Of a stretch of 64,000 bases of DNA, positions 42,238 through 50,889 are shown piece by piece. The stretch is from Novosphingobium sp. B 225. Lineage in GTDB: Bacteria > Pseudomonadota > Alphaproteobacteria > Sphingomonadales > Sphingomonadaceae. Location of the stretch: the NCBI RefSeq assembly GCF_002198665.1, contig NZ_MWLM01000064.1:177832-241831 (forward strand), given 5' to 3'. The notes below the pieces were generated by a model. The model ran no database searches and had not been told where the DNA came from. It saw only the letters and a list, made by a program, of their open reading frames with translations. Numbering within the stretch: the first letter of the stretch is position 1; the number at the start of each line of letters is the position of its first letter. The position numbers were made by a program, and so were the translations under genes.

Positions 42238-44980
42238 GATAGCGCTCCCCGCTGGGATCATAGAAGTGGGGTGAGCCGACCCGGACTTTCACAGTCTGCT
42301 TGCGGGTCGGCGAATGGGCGTAGAGTTCCTCGCCGTGGCGCATGTGCCCGCCCATCAGGTGCGCCAGCGCGATTGAACCGCCTTCCATGATCCGCAGTCC
42401 CGATGCCGTCACGTGCCCTTCGGCCTGCTCTCCGACCCTGCGGACCAGCATCGCGCCTTCCGGGATCGATCCGCCGTTCACCGCTTCGATCCCGACCAGT
42501 TGTTTGCGCATGGAATCGGCAAAGTCCGGACGGTGCAACGTTGCCGCGCCGATCCAGCCCCCGGCCTTGTTGACCATCTTGCCCAGGCCCAGCTCGTCCG
42601 CGGTCAGCCGCCCGTCGATGTCAGGGCCGACCACCAGATGGCCCTTTTCGATCCGCAGCAATTCCATCGCCTCGATCCCATAGGGCGCGCCGCCCGCTTG
42701 CAGCACTTTGTCCTCGATCGCCCGCCACACCGCCTCAGCATGGCGCGCGTCGAAATGGACTTCGAAGGCGCGTTCGCCGGAAAAGCTGGCCGCCATCAGC
42801 AGTACCGGCACGCCCGCGATCCCGGTTTCGCTGACCGACATATGACGCGGGGCCTCCGCGCCGGTCAGTTCGGCCATCACCGCTGACGATTGCGGCCCGG
42901 CCACGGCGATTGCGGCATAGTGTTCCTGCACGCAAACCACCGAGACTTTCAGGTCCGCGCAAAGGTAATTCCGCACATAAGACAGCCATGTTGCCATCCG
43001 GCTCGCCCCGCCGGTCGAACTGGTCAGCAGGTAGCGGTTGTCCTCCAGCCGCCAGACGGTGCCATCATCGAACACCAGCCCATCTTCACGCGCCATGAAA
43101 GTATAGCGCCCGCGCCCGACTGCCAGTTTGCCGACGGTGGTCTGGCAGACGCGTTCAAGGAACTGGACCGCATCCGGCCCCTGAACTTCGAACTTCGCGA
43201 GGGTCGACACGTCGCACAGCCCCACCGCCTGCCGCACGCTGCGTGCCTCGCGCAATCCCGCCTCGGCCAGCGTTTCGCTGCCCACCGGATAGGCGCGCGG
43301 GCGTTTCCAGTAACCGGCGTTGAGCCAGATCGGGTGCTTCGCGGCGTGCAGATCGTACAGCGCGGGGCGGCGCGTTGGCTGTGCGTGCTCGCCGGTTGCC
43401 AGACCCACCAGTGCGCCCATCGATACCGGGGTATAAGGCGGGCGGAACGTGGTGAGGCCGGCTTGCGGCACCTCCATCCCCTCGCGCCGCGCGATCCGGT
43501 CGAGCGCGGCCATGTTGCTGGTCTTGCCCTGATCGGTCGCCATGCCCAGTGTGGTATAGCGCTTGAGATGCTCAACCGAGCGGTATCCCTCGCGCCAGGC
43601 AAGATCGAGATCGGCCACGGTCACATCGTTCTGGAAATCGACGAAGGCTTGCTTGGCCGGGCCGAGTGCGCCGAAGGTCTCCGCCGGGGCGGGGGCTGCG
43701 GCACTGCCGACCGTGCGGACGTTTTGCCGCGTCGCGCCGGGCACGAACGCCTGCGCCGCATCGTCCCAATCGAGCTTGCCCCCGGCCTGCATGTGCAAGT
43801 GGACCACCGGGGTGAACCCGCCCGACATGGCGATCAGATCGCAAGCGAAACTGCGCTCAGCCCCGTCGATCAGGGCTGTCACCCCGGTGACCCCGCGCTT
43901 GCCGCCCGCGGCAGACACCGGCGCGGCGCAGTTTAACACGGCAAAGCCGCTGTCCTGCCCGGCCGGGGAAGGGCGGCTGTCGAGCACGGCGACCACTTCT
44001 GCCCCGGCCTGGCGCAGCGCTGTCGCGGTCAGGTAGGCGTCATCATTGCTGGTCGCCACCACCACGCGCTGACCCGGCACCACGCCAAACCGGCTGACAT
44101 AGGTCCGCACCGCCTGGCTCAGCATCACGCCGGGGCGGTCATTGTTCGCAAAGGTCAGCGGGCGCTCGAGCGTGCCGGTGGCGAGCACAACTTCGTCCGC
44201 GCGGACGTGCCAATAGCGCTGGGTGAAGGCACCTTGCGGCACTTGTCCGGGCTCAACCAGCTTTTCGGACAGGCAGATGAAATTGTCATCCCACAGCCCG
44301 CTGGCACTGGTCCGGGTCAGCACGCGGCCCCCTTTTGCACGCAGTTCGGCGGCAACGCTGGCGGCCCAGACACTGCCGGGCTGACCCTCGATCTCCTGCG
44401 GGTCGCGCAGCAGTGATGGTGCGAGTTCCGCGTCCTGCTCGACCAGGATCACCCGCTTGCCCGCGCGCGCGGCATCGCGTGCAGCGATCAGTCCTGCGGG
44501 GCCAGCACCCACCACCAGCACGTCGCAAAACGCGGCGCGCTGGGCATAACGGTCAGGATCGGCTTCCACCGGGGCAGGGCCCAGTCCTGCAGCGCGGCGG
44601 ATGAACTTTTCGTAGAACAGCCACAGCTTGGGCGGGCCGAAAAAGGTCTTGTAATAGAACCCCGCAGGCAGGGCTTTTGCCACCAGTTGCAACGCGCTGC
44701 CAAGGTCACTCGACAGGCTGGGCCAGCGGTTCTGGCTGGTGGCGACCATACCGTCATAGACGTAGAGATCTGTTGCGCGCGTATTGGGTTCGGCCCGCCC
44801 GCCGGTGCCGACCGTGACCAGCGCATTGGGCTCTTCCACCCCGGCCGACAGGATCCCGCGCGGACGGTGATATTTGAAGCTGCGCCCAACCAGCTTGATC
44901 CCGTGATCGAGCAAGGCCGCGGCGAGTGTCTGACCGGGTTTGGCGGTCAAGGCGCGGCCATCGAAAGTGAAGCGGATCAT
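42230..44980 (-). CDS. soxA: Sarcosine oxidase-like alpha subunit (set 2)
   Basis: Large subunit of 916 aa with the same domain order as the set-1 protein: N-terminal ferredoxin-like fold ('FDGRALTAKPGQTLAAALLDHG'), dinucleotide domain ('DVLVVGAGPAGLIAARDAARAG' near 165) and GcvT-like C-terminal half. Start ATG at 44980 overlaps soxD (ATGA). Clearly a paralogue of 38429-41290 rather than a recent copy. Its substrate may be a different N-methyl amino acid. Confidence 0.93.
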   Translation of the reverse strand: MIRFTFDGRALTAKPGQTLAAALLDHGIKLVGRSFKYHRPRGILSAGVEEPNALVTVGTGGRAEPNTRATDLYVYDGMVATSQNRWPSLSSDLGSALQLVAKALPAGFYYKTFFGPPKLWLFYEKFIRRAAGLGPAPVEADPDRYAQRAAFCDVLVVGAGPAGLIAARDAARAGKRVILVEQDAELAPSLLRDPQEIEGQPGSVWAASVAAELRAKGGRVLTRTSASGLWDDNFICLSEKLVEPGQVPQGAFTQRYWHVRADEVVLATGTLERPLTFANNDRPGVMLSQAVRTYVSRFGVVPGQRVVVATSNDDAYLTATALRQAGAEVVAVLDSRPSPAGQDSGFAVLNCAAPVSAAGGKRGVTGVTALIDGAERSFACDLIAMSGGFTPVVHLHMQAGGKLDWDDAAQAFVPGATRQNVRTVGSAAAPAPAETFGALGPAKQAFVDFQNDVTVADLDLAWREGYRSVEHLKRYTTLGMATDQGKTSNMAALDRIARREGMEVPQAGLTTFRPPYTPVSMGALVGLATGEHAQPTRRPALYDLHAAKHPIWLNAGYWKRPRAYPVGSETLAEAGLREARSVRQAVGLCDVSTLAKFEVQGPDAVQFLERVCQTTVGKLAVGRGRYTFMAREDGLVFDDGTVWRLEDNRYLLTSSTGGASRMATWLSYVRNYLCADLKVSVVCVQEHYAAIAVAGPQSSAVMAELTGAEAPRHMSVSETGIAGVPVLLMAASFSGERAFEVHFDARHAEAVWRAIEDKVLQAGGAPYGIEAMELLRIEKGHLVVGPDIDGRLTADELGLGKMVNKAGGWIGAATLHRPDFADSMRKQLVGIEAVNGGSIPEGAMLVRRVGEQAEGHVTASGLRIMEGGSIALAHLMGGHMRHGEELYAHSPTRKQTVKVRVGSPHFYDPSGERYRD

Positions 44981-45240
44981 GGCAGCACCGCCGGGCCAAT
45001 CGGCTTGACCCATTCGATCGCGTGGCTCACCCGGTCGCGGCGGATCAGCATCCAGCTGCCGCAGCCGTAGGTGTGACGCCAGATCTCTTCGTCGATGCCG
45101 CGCGGGTTGGTGCGGGTGAACAGCGCCGCGACGGCTTGGTCGGGTGCGGCGTCGAGCGGTACGACCGAATCAGCCGTGCGCTCGTAAGCGAACTCGGCCT
45201 GGGCGCGGTCTCCGCAGTGGGGGCAGGGGATCAACAGCAT
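44977..45240 (-). CDS. soxD: Sarcosine oxidase-like delta subunit (set 2)
   Basis: SoxD of 87 aa with zinc ligands C6, C9 (PCPHC), H56 and C60 (WRHTYGC). I start it at ATG 45240 because the family begins just before the CPxC pair; an upstream in-frame start at 45285 lies partly in the repeat element. The preceding gene, soxB, is separated by a 217-bp spacer filled largely by a palindromic repeat. Confidence 0.88.
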   Translation of the reverse strand: MLLIPCPHCGDRAQAEFAYERTADSVVPLDAAPDQAVAALFTRTNPRGIDEEIWRHTYGCGSWMLIRRDRVSHAIEWVKPIGPAVLP

Positions 45241-45272
45241 AGCGACGATCCGCCGTTCGTATGGAGTTGCAT

Positions 45273-45423
45273 GATCCTCTCCCAACGGAGGAGGGGAACC
45301 GCGTAGCGGTGGAGGGGGGCTGGCAAGATTGCACGCGGTAGCGCGCAGCCGCTGACGCGGCGTTGCCGGTTAAGCCCCCCTCCGTCTCGCTGCGCGAGCC
45401 ACCTCCCCCAAAGGGGGAGGATC
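45273..45423. repeat. Palindromic intergenic repeat element inside the sox set-2 operon
   Basis: About 151 bp built from nested inverted repeats: near-perfect ends (45273-45283 and 45413-45423, 10 of 11 bp), an 11-bp perfect pair GGAGGGGGGCT/AGCCCCCCTCC (45312-45322, 45373-45383), a perfect CCTCCCCC-AAA-GGGGGAGG hairpin at 45402-45420 and CTCGC-TGC-GCGAG at 45386-45398. It encodes nothing visible and has the look of a non-autonomous MITE/REP-like repeat. It lies between soxB and soxD, which are adjacent in set 1. Confidence 0.78.
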
Positions 45424-45457
45424 TGAAGGGGCATAGGGCTGGTTGATAGCATGACCA

Positions 45458-46720
45458 TCACCGATGGTTCGGGAACGGGCCGGTGCCGTTCTCATCGACT
45501 GGCGAGCCGCGCTCAAACCGGTCAAGGCTGAACGGCGCGATGATTTCATGGGGGCGCTGGTTGGCCAAAGTGTCGGCAAACAAATAGCCGGAACCGGGTG
45601 TGGCCTTGAACCCGCCATAGCACCAGCCGCCATCGATCCACAGACCGTCCACCGGAGTGCTGCCGATGATCGGTGACCCGTCAAAGCTCATGTCGGTCAC
45701 CCCGGCCCAGGTCCGCAGCATCCGCAGCCGCGACAGCGCCGGGATCAGCGCCAGGCCTTGCTGTACCGCCAGTTCCATCGTCACCGCATGGCCGCGCTGG
45801 GCATAGCTGGGCCAGTTGTCGGGATCGCCGCCAAACACGATCCCGCCCTTGTCGCTCTGGCTGATGTAGCAGTGCAGGCTCTGGGTCATCACCACGGTGT
45901 TGACCATCGGCTTGACCCCTTCGGTGACCATCGCCTGCAAGGTCTGGCTTTCCACCGGCAGCTTGAGCCCGGCCATGGCGGCGACGTGGCCGCTGTGCCC
46001 GGCGGCGCAGATCGCGACCATCCCGGCATTGATCCGCCCGCGCGAGGTTTCGACCCCCACTACGCGGCCCGCGTCCACCACCATGCTGGTCACTTCGCAC
46101 TGCTGGATGATATCCACGCCCTGGCTGTCGGCGCTACGGGCAAAGCCCCAGGCCACGGCATCGTGCCGGGCCGTGCCGCCGCGCCACTGGATCATCCCGC
46201 CCTCGATCGGGAACCGCGCATCGTGGGAAAAATCGAGGCACGGTTCGATCTTCATTACCTGATCGCGGGTCAGCAGTTCGGCATCGATCCCCTGCACGGC
46301 CATGGCATCGCCTTTTTCGGCGAGGCGGATCATATCGCCGTCCGAATGCCCCAGCGTCAGCGCGCCGCGCGGTGAGAACATGACATTGTAGTTAAGCTCG
46401 TCGCTGAGCTGTTCCCACAGTTTGAGGCTGAATTCATAGAACCGGCTCAGCGGCTCAAGCCGGTAGTTGGAGCGAACGATGGTCGTGTTGCGCCCGGTGT
46501 TGCCGCTGCCGATATAGCCCTTTTCCAGCACAGCGACATTGGTGATGCCGTGGTTCTTGGCAAGGTAATGCGCGGTGGCGAGGCCGTGCCCGCCGCCGCC
46601 GATGATCACCACGTCATAGCTGGCCTTTGGATCAGGGTGGCGCCAGGCGGGCTGCCAGTGGCTTTGCCCGTTGAACGCGCCGCGCAGCAGAGAAAGGGCG
46701 GAATACTTAGCCACCGTCAC
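45458..46720 (-). CDS. soxB: Sarcosine oxidase-like beta subunit (set 2)
   Basis: Flavin subunit of 420 aa paralogous to the set-1 beta subunit: 'VVIIGGGGHGLATAHYLAK' fold, 'GNTGRNTTIVRSNY', and a probable covalent FMN His at H186 in GGTARHD. Start is GTG at 46720. It is separated from soxD by the repeat at 45273-45423 and from the upstream flavoprotein gene by another repeat at 46731-46793, yet all lie on the minus strand. Confidence 0.9.
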   Translation of the reverse strand: MTVAKYSALSLLRGAFNGQSHWQPAWRHPDPKASYDVVIIGGGGHGLATAHYLAKNHGITNVAVLEKGYIGSGNTGRNTTIVRSNYRLEPLSRFYEFSLKLWEQLSDELNYNVMFSPRGALTLGHSDGDMIRLAEKGDAMAVQGIDAELLTRDQVMKIEPCLDFSHDARFPIEGGMIQWRGGTARHDAVAWGFARSADSQGVDIIQQCEVTSMVVDAGRVVGVETSRGRINAGMVAICAAGHSGHVAAMAGLKLPVESQTLQAMVTEGVKPMVNTVVMTQSLHCYISQSDKGGIVFGGDPDNWPSYAQRGHAVTMELAVQQGLALIPALSRLRMLRTWAGVTDMSFDGSPIIGSTPVDGLWIDGGWCYGGFKATPGSGYLFADTLANQRPHEIIAPFSLDRFERGSPVDENGTGPFPNHR

Positions 46721-46730
46721 TCCCCAACGC

Positions 46731-46793
46731 CGTTCATGTCGAGTGAAGTCGAGACATCATTGCGCGGCATCTCGACTTCGCTTGATGCGAACG
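46731..46793. repeat. Sphingomonad-type inverted repeat, copy 1
   Basis: Arms at 46731-46755 and 46769-46793 pair at 19 of 25 positions around a 13-nt loop, with the core TCGAGTGAAGTCGAGAC and its complement. It is the same family as the element at 55615-55688. It lies between soxB and the DadA-like gene and may form a stem in the polycistronic mRNA. Confidence 0.78.
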
Positions 46794-46808
46794 GGGAACG
46801 AGAGTGGC

Positions 46809-47933
46809 TCATAGCGCCAACCAACCTCGTTGTTCGCGCCAGTCCGCTTCGATCCCGTCAAACCGGCTAAGCCCCAGCTTGTCGATATCAGTGAAGCTGC
46901 AGCGCCCGTTCAGCACCAGATCGCTGATTGCGTGGCCGCTGGCGGGGGACAGGCCAAAGCCAACCCCGGACATGGTGCACAGCGTCACGTTCTCACGCCG
47001 GTCGATCACCGGGCGGCCATCGGGGGTCATTTCGATCACCCCGGCCCACGACCGGATCACGTTGAGGTGCGCCGCGCCGGGCAGCAGCTCTGCCAGCCGC
47101 CGCGCGAGATTGCGGGTGAGCGGCGTGCTGGGCTTGGTCGCTGGCCCAAGTTCACCGAATTCCACCCATTCGTGCGGGCCGCCGCCATAGGCAAGATTGC
47201 CGCGCAGGGTCTGGCGGCCATAAAGCCCGTTGCCGTCCACTCCGCCCAGCTTCATCATCGGCGCAGGTTCGGTCACGATCATTTCCGCGCGTGCGGCGGC
47301 GAGCGGCAGGTCGATCCCGAGCTGCACGGCGAGCGCGCCGGTCTGCGGCCCGGCGGCGATCGCCACCGCGTCGCATTCATAGGTGCCGCTGGTGCTTTCC
47401 ACCGCTGTCACCTTGCCGCCCGCAGTTTGAAAGCCGGTGACGGGTGAATGCTGCACGATCCGCCCGCCCAGATCCTGCAGGGCCCAGGCATAGGCCTGCA
47501 CCGTGCGGTGCGGGTTGGCGTGGCCGCCGAAGCGGTAGTGGATCCCGCCCAGGCAATTGTCACCCGCCAGCGGCACTGCCTCGCGCACCTGACTCGCATC
47601 GAGCAGGTCGACGCGGTGGCCCAGCCGGTTATTCATCTGCGCGATGTAATGGTACTGCTCCAGCTGGCGCGGGGTCACCGCCATGACGATCCGTTCGGGG
47701 CTGAATTCGGTGGGATAGCCCAGCAGCTCGTCCATTTGCGGCCACAGCCGCTGCTCTTCCTTGAACAGCGGGCTTTGGTAATGTGAACACCCGCCGCCGT
47801 TGCGGCCCGATGCTTCCCAGCCGACCAGGCCCTTGTCGAGCACCGTCACCGAGGCCCCGGCCCGCGCCAGCCACCACGCGGCAGAGAGGCCTGAGGCACC
47901 CGCCCCGACGACCACGATCCGCTGCGCGCTCAT
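46809..47933 (-). CDS. FAD-dependent amino-acid oxidoreductase (DadA/HcnC-like)
   Basis: DAO-fold flavoprotein of 374 aa: 'RIVVVGAGASGLSAAWWLARAG' at 5-26 and 'GWEASGRNGGGCSHYQ' in the region where related enzymes place FAD. It resembles D-amino-acid dehydrogenase, opine oxidase subunit B and HcnC. It is coupled by ATGA to an HcnB-like gene, so the pair likely forms a heteromeric dye-linked amine or amino-acid dehydrogenase. Substrate unknown; N-methyl or opine-like amino acids fit the neighbourhood. Confidence 0.85.
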   Translation of the reverse strand: MSAQRIVVVGAGASGLSAAWWLARAGASVTVLDKGLVGWEASGRNGGGCSHYQSPLFKEEQRLWPQMDELLGYPTEFSPERIVMAVTPRQLEQYHYIAQMNNRLGHRVDLLDASQVREAVPLAGDNCLGGIHYRFGGHANPHRTVQAYAWALQDLGGRIVQHSPVTGFQTAGGKVTAVESTSGTYECDAVAIAAGPQTGALAVQLGIDLPLAAARAEMIVTEPAPMMKLGGVDGNGLYGRQTLRGNLAYGGGPHEWVEFGELGPATKPSTPLTRNLARRLAELLPGAAHLNVIRSWAGVIEMTPDGRPVIDRRENVTLCTMSGVGFGLSPASGHAISDLVLNGRCSFTDIDKLGLSRFDGIEADWREQRGWLAL

Positions 47934-49387
47934 AGCGCCATGGCTCCGCCCAGCACGCGCCGGTTCTCTTCCTCATAAGGTGTGCCGATATCGGCATAGG
48001 GGACCCATTGAGTGGGGATGCCCATCCACACGTCCCACCCGGTGCGCATTTCCTCGCTTTCCTCCCAGTCGGCGATGATCCGCAGTGGCAAGGGGCGAAC
48101 CGGGGCGCGGTGAGTGGCGAGGGGGAGTGCGGACAGTTCGGTTCCGCTCTCAACCGCCAGGATCATCGCCACCGCATCGCGGCAGCGGCGGCCCTGGCAC
48201 TGACCCATGCCGGTGCGGGTCAGCCGCTTGATCTGATCCTGATTGGCCGGGCCATCAGCCAGCAAGGTCTTTAGCGAGCGCTGCTGCAAGGCGGGCGGGC
48301 GATCAAGGTAGCGCGGCGGCTGCACGCCGGTCAGATCGGCCAGAGTCATTTCCTCGCACTGGCACACAATCGTATCGCCACCGCAGGCTCCGCCCAGCGC
48401 GCCAAGCCAGTCAAACCGGTAGGCGGCATGATCAAACCCCGTATCGGGCAGCCCTGCACACAGGCCGACCGCGCTGATCGCGCCGTCCGGCTGCGGGATG
48501 TGCCCGCCGCGCATGGGATCAAACGTGCGCGCGCCGTTCAGGGCATCGTGCAGCTCGATCATCGGCACTAGCCCGATCGCCAGGACCACACTGTCACAAG
48601 TCAGCGTGCTGCCGTCAGAAAGCACCAGCCGCTCCACCCCGTCGATCCCGCCTTGTACTTCGACCGGATGGACCCCGCATTGGATCGCGATTCCCGCTGC
48701 TTTGACCTGATCGAGCAGTGCAGGATCGCCCTGCGGCGCACCGCGCACTTCGAGTACGGCGACCACTTCCAGCCCCTTGGCATGGGCGAGCAGCGCGGTT
48801 TCAAGACCGAGATCGTGCGAGCCCAGGATCACCAGACGGCGACCGGCAAAGGCCTCGTACCGCTCCACCAGCATCCGCAGCGCCGCAGCGCCCATCACGC
48901 CGGGCTGGTTCCAGCCGGGGAAGGGCAGGGCGAGATCGCGCGCGCCGGTGGCGAGCACCAGCCGGTCAAATCCGACCAGCCATGAACGCTCGGCATCGGC
49001 CAGTCCAACCACCTGCCCGGGCAGGCTTCCGACCAGCGGGCCGTTGCGATAGACACCCCAGGCGCAGACGCCCAGTTGCAGCTCAACCCCGGCCTCGATC
49101 GCCGCTTCCAGCCAGGGCATGTTGGTGAATACCGTTTCGATCATGCGGCCAGAATTGCCCACCGCCGTGGTTGCCCGCGCGCCGAAGAACCAGGGCACGT
49201 CATTGCCGATGGCACTGCCCGAAACCGGGTTTTCATCGACCAGCAGGACAGATGCCCCACCTTGCGCCGCCGCCACGGCCGCCGCGCAGCCTGCCTCGCC
49301 CGCGCCAATTACCACTACGGCATAGCGGGTGGTGGGGGCCGGAAATTTACCGTCGATCGCGTGGGGATCGATCTTGCGCGCGGTCAT
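47930..49387 (-). CDS. HcnB/opine-oxidase-A-like FAD protein with C-terminal Cys-rich domain
   Basis: Protein of 485 aa with a two-dinucleotide-binding disulfide-reductase-like flavoprotein ('YAVVVIGAGEAGCAAAVAAAQ' at 22-42; 'RRLVILGSHDLGLE' mid-chain) and a C-terminal BFD-like [2Fe-2S] domain with CQCEE and GQCQGRRC at roughly 340-400. This is the HcnB or opine/octopine oxidase A architecture. The small HcnA-type ferredoxin subunit is not found beside it. Coupled by ATGA to both the preceding PLP-enzyme gene and the following flavoprotein gene. Confidence 0.85.
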   Translation of the reverse strand: MTARKIDPHAIDGKFPAPTTRYAVVVIGAGEAGCAAAVAAAQGGASVLLVDENPVSGSAIGNDVPWFFGARATTAVGNSGRMIETVFTNMPWLEAAIEAGVELQLGVCAWGVYRNGPLVGSLPGQVVGLADAERSWLVGFDRLVLATGARDLALPFPGWNQPGVMGAAALRMLVERYEAFAGRRLVILGSHDLGLETALLAHAKGLEVVAVLEVRGAPQGDPALLDQVKAAGIAIQCGVHPVEVQGGIDGVERLVLSDGSTLTCDSVVLAIGLVPMIELHDALNGARTFDPMRGGHIPQPDGAISAVGLCAGLPDTGFDHAAYRFDWLGALGGACGGDTIVCQCEEMTLADLTGVQPPRYLDRPPALQQRSLKTLLADGPANQDQIKRLTRTGMGQCQGRRCRDAVAMILAVESGTELSALPLATHRAPVRPLPLRIIADWEESEEMRTGWDVWMGIPTQWVPYADIGTPYEEENRRVLGGAMAL

Positions 49388-50643
49388 ACGGCCTCCAGTG
49401 CCTGCGCCAGATCGGCGATCAGGTCGTCAACGTGTTCCAGACCAACCGACAGCCGCATGGTGCCATCTGTGATCCCGCCTTCCATCCGCTGCTGGGGAGA
49501 AAGCGCATAATGCGTGGTGCTTGCCGAATGGCAGATCAGCGTTTCCGATCCGCCCAGGCTGACCGCCAACTTGAACAGGCGCAGCCGGTCGAGCATCCGG
49601 AACGCTTCCGCTTCGCCGCCGTGGAGGTGGAAGCTGAAAGTCGATCCGGCGGCGCGGCATTGCCGGTCATAGACCGCACGCGCGCGGCTGCCTTCGGGCA
49701 GGAAGCCAAGATAGGTGACACCCGCCACCTTGGGATGACTCTGCAGGAATTCCGCCACGCCGCGCGCATTGGCCATGGCGCGTTCGGTGCGGACGTGGAC
49801 CGATTCGAGCGAACGCAGCACCAGCCACGAGGTATAGGGATCAAGGTGGTTGCCCCAGGTGGTGCGCAGCATCAGCAGCCGGTCAATCAGTTCCTTGCGC
49901 CCGGTAATCCCCCCGGCCAGCAGGTCCGAATGCCCGCCGCAATACTTGGTCAGCGAGGTCAGGATCAGGTCCACCCCGAAATCTACCGGGCGCTGGGCAA
50001 AGGGGCCAAGCAGCGTGTTATCGACCACTACCAGCGGGCGGTGCCCCTGCAACTCGCCTACTTCGTCCGCGATCCGCACCATCAGTGCCAGATCGACGAT
50101 CGCGGCGGTGGGGTTGGCGGGGGTTTCGGCGATGATCAGCTTGAGCGGCCCCTGCGCCATGGCCGCCCGCGCGGCGGCGCGCACACCATCTTCATCGGTG
50201 CCGTCCTGATAGACCGACGCATGGGTGCCGAACTGCGGCATGATCGCGTTGTAGAGCATGTCAACGCCGCCATAGATCGGGCGGCCGTGGAGCACGCTGT
50301 CCCCCGGGGTCAGCCAGGCCAGCGCGATGGAGCTATGCGCCGCCATCCCGCTGCTGAACGCCGCCCCGGCCTCCATCCCGTCGATTGCCGCCAGCCGGGC
50401 TTCGAGGATGTCGAGACCCGGATGGCCGAGCCGCGAATAGATGTGGTTGCTTTCCCCGACCAGCGGGCCGGTGCCGTCGAAATAGGCTTCGTGGACATCC
50501 TTGGCATATTGCGCCGAAGGATAGACGAAGGTTGATGTCATGTAGATCGGCGCCTTGACCGATCCCAGGGCGCTGGCCGGGTCATAGCCAAAGGCGACGG
50601 CAAGGGTTTCAGGGTGGAAGCGGGCTGGGTCTTTGTCAGTCAT
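49384..50643 (-). CDS. PLP-dependent cystathionine gamma-synthase/methionine gamma-lyase family enzyme
   Basis: PLP enzyme of 419 aa. The internal aldimine Lys is in LTSLTKYCGGHSD, with 'YSRLGHPG' (tyrosine/arginine phosphate contact from the neighbour subunit) and 'FSSGMAAHSS' typical of the Cys/Met metabolism family. Start ATG at 50643; a GTG at 50661 adds six residues. It heads the minus-strand unit that runs through HcnB-like, DadA-like and soxBDAG set 2. Gamma-elimination or replacement substrate unknown. Confidence 0.87.
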   Translation of the reverse strand: MTDKDPARFHPETLAVAFGYDPASALGSVKAPIYMTSTFVYPSAQYAKDVHEAYFDGTGPLVGESNHIYSRLGHPGLDILEARLAAIDGMEAGAAFSSGMAAHSSIALAWLTPGDSVLHGRPIYGGVDMLYNAIMPQFGTHASVYQDGTDEDGVRAAARAAMAQGPLKLIIAETPANPTAAIVDLALMVRIADEVGELQGHRPLVVVDNTLLGPFAQRPVDFGVDLILTSLTKYCGGHSDLLAGGITGRKELIDRLLMLRTTWGNHLDPYTSWLVLRSLESVHVRTERAMANARGVAEFLQSHPKVAGVTYLGFLPEGSRARAVYDRQCRAAGSTFSFHLHGGEAEAFRMLDRLRLFKLAVSLGGSETLICHSASTTHYALSPQQRMEGGITDGTMRLSVGLEHVDDLIADLAQALEAV

Positions 50644-50889
50644 GGCTGCGAACCGTGCCACAATGCAGTGCGCCGCGCCAAGGGGTTAGAGCCGAACAGG
50701 GCGGGGCGGCGGGGCATGGCAACCCGGATGGCGGGCATGCGAATCTCCAGGCAGGTTGCGTTGATCTGTTCTTGCCTGCCGCATCCCGCGGCGCAAAATT
50801 GCGATTTGGCATGGCCTCATGCGGAAATGTTCGGCTATGGCCACGGCCGGGAATCGGGAGCCGCGCGGCGGCCGGGATGAGGGACAGGG

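Noticed and set aside
46809-49387. Hydrogen cyanide synthase (hcnBC)
   Set aside because: HcnA is missing and the neighbours are amine-demethylation genes; an opine- or amino-acid-dehydrogenase role fits better.
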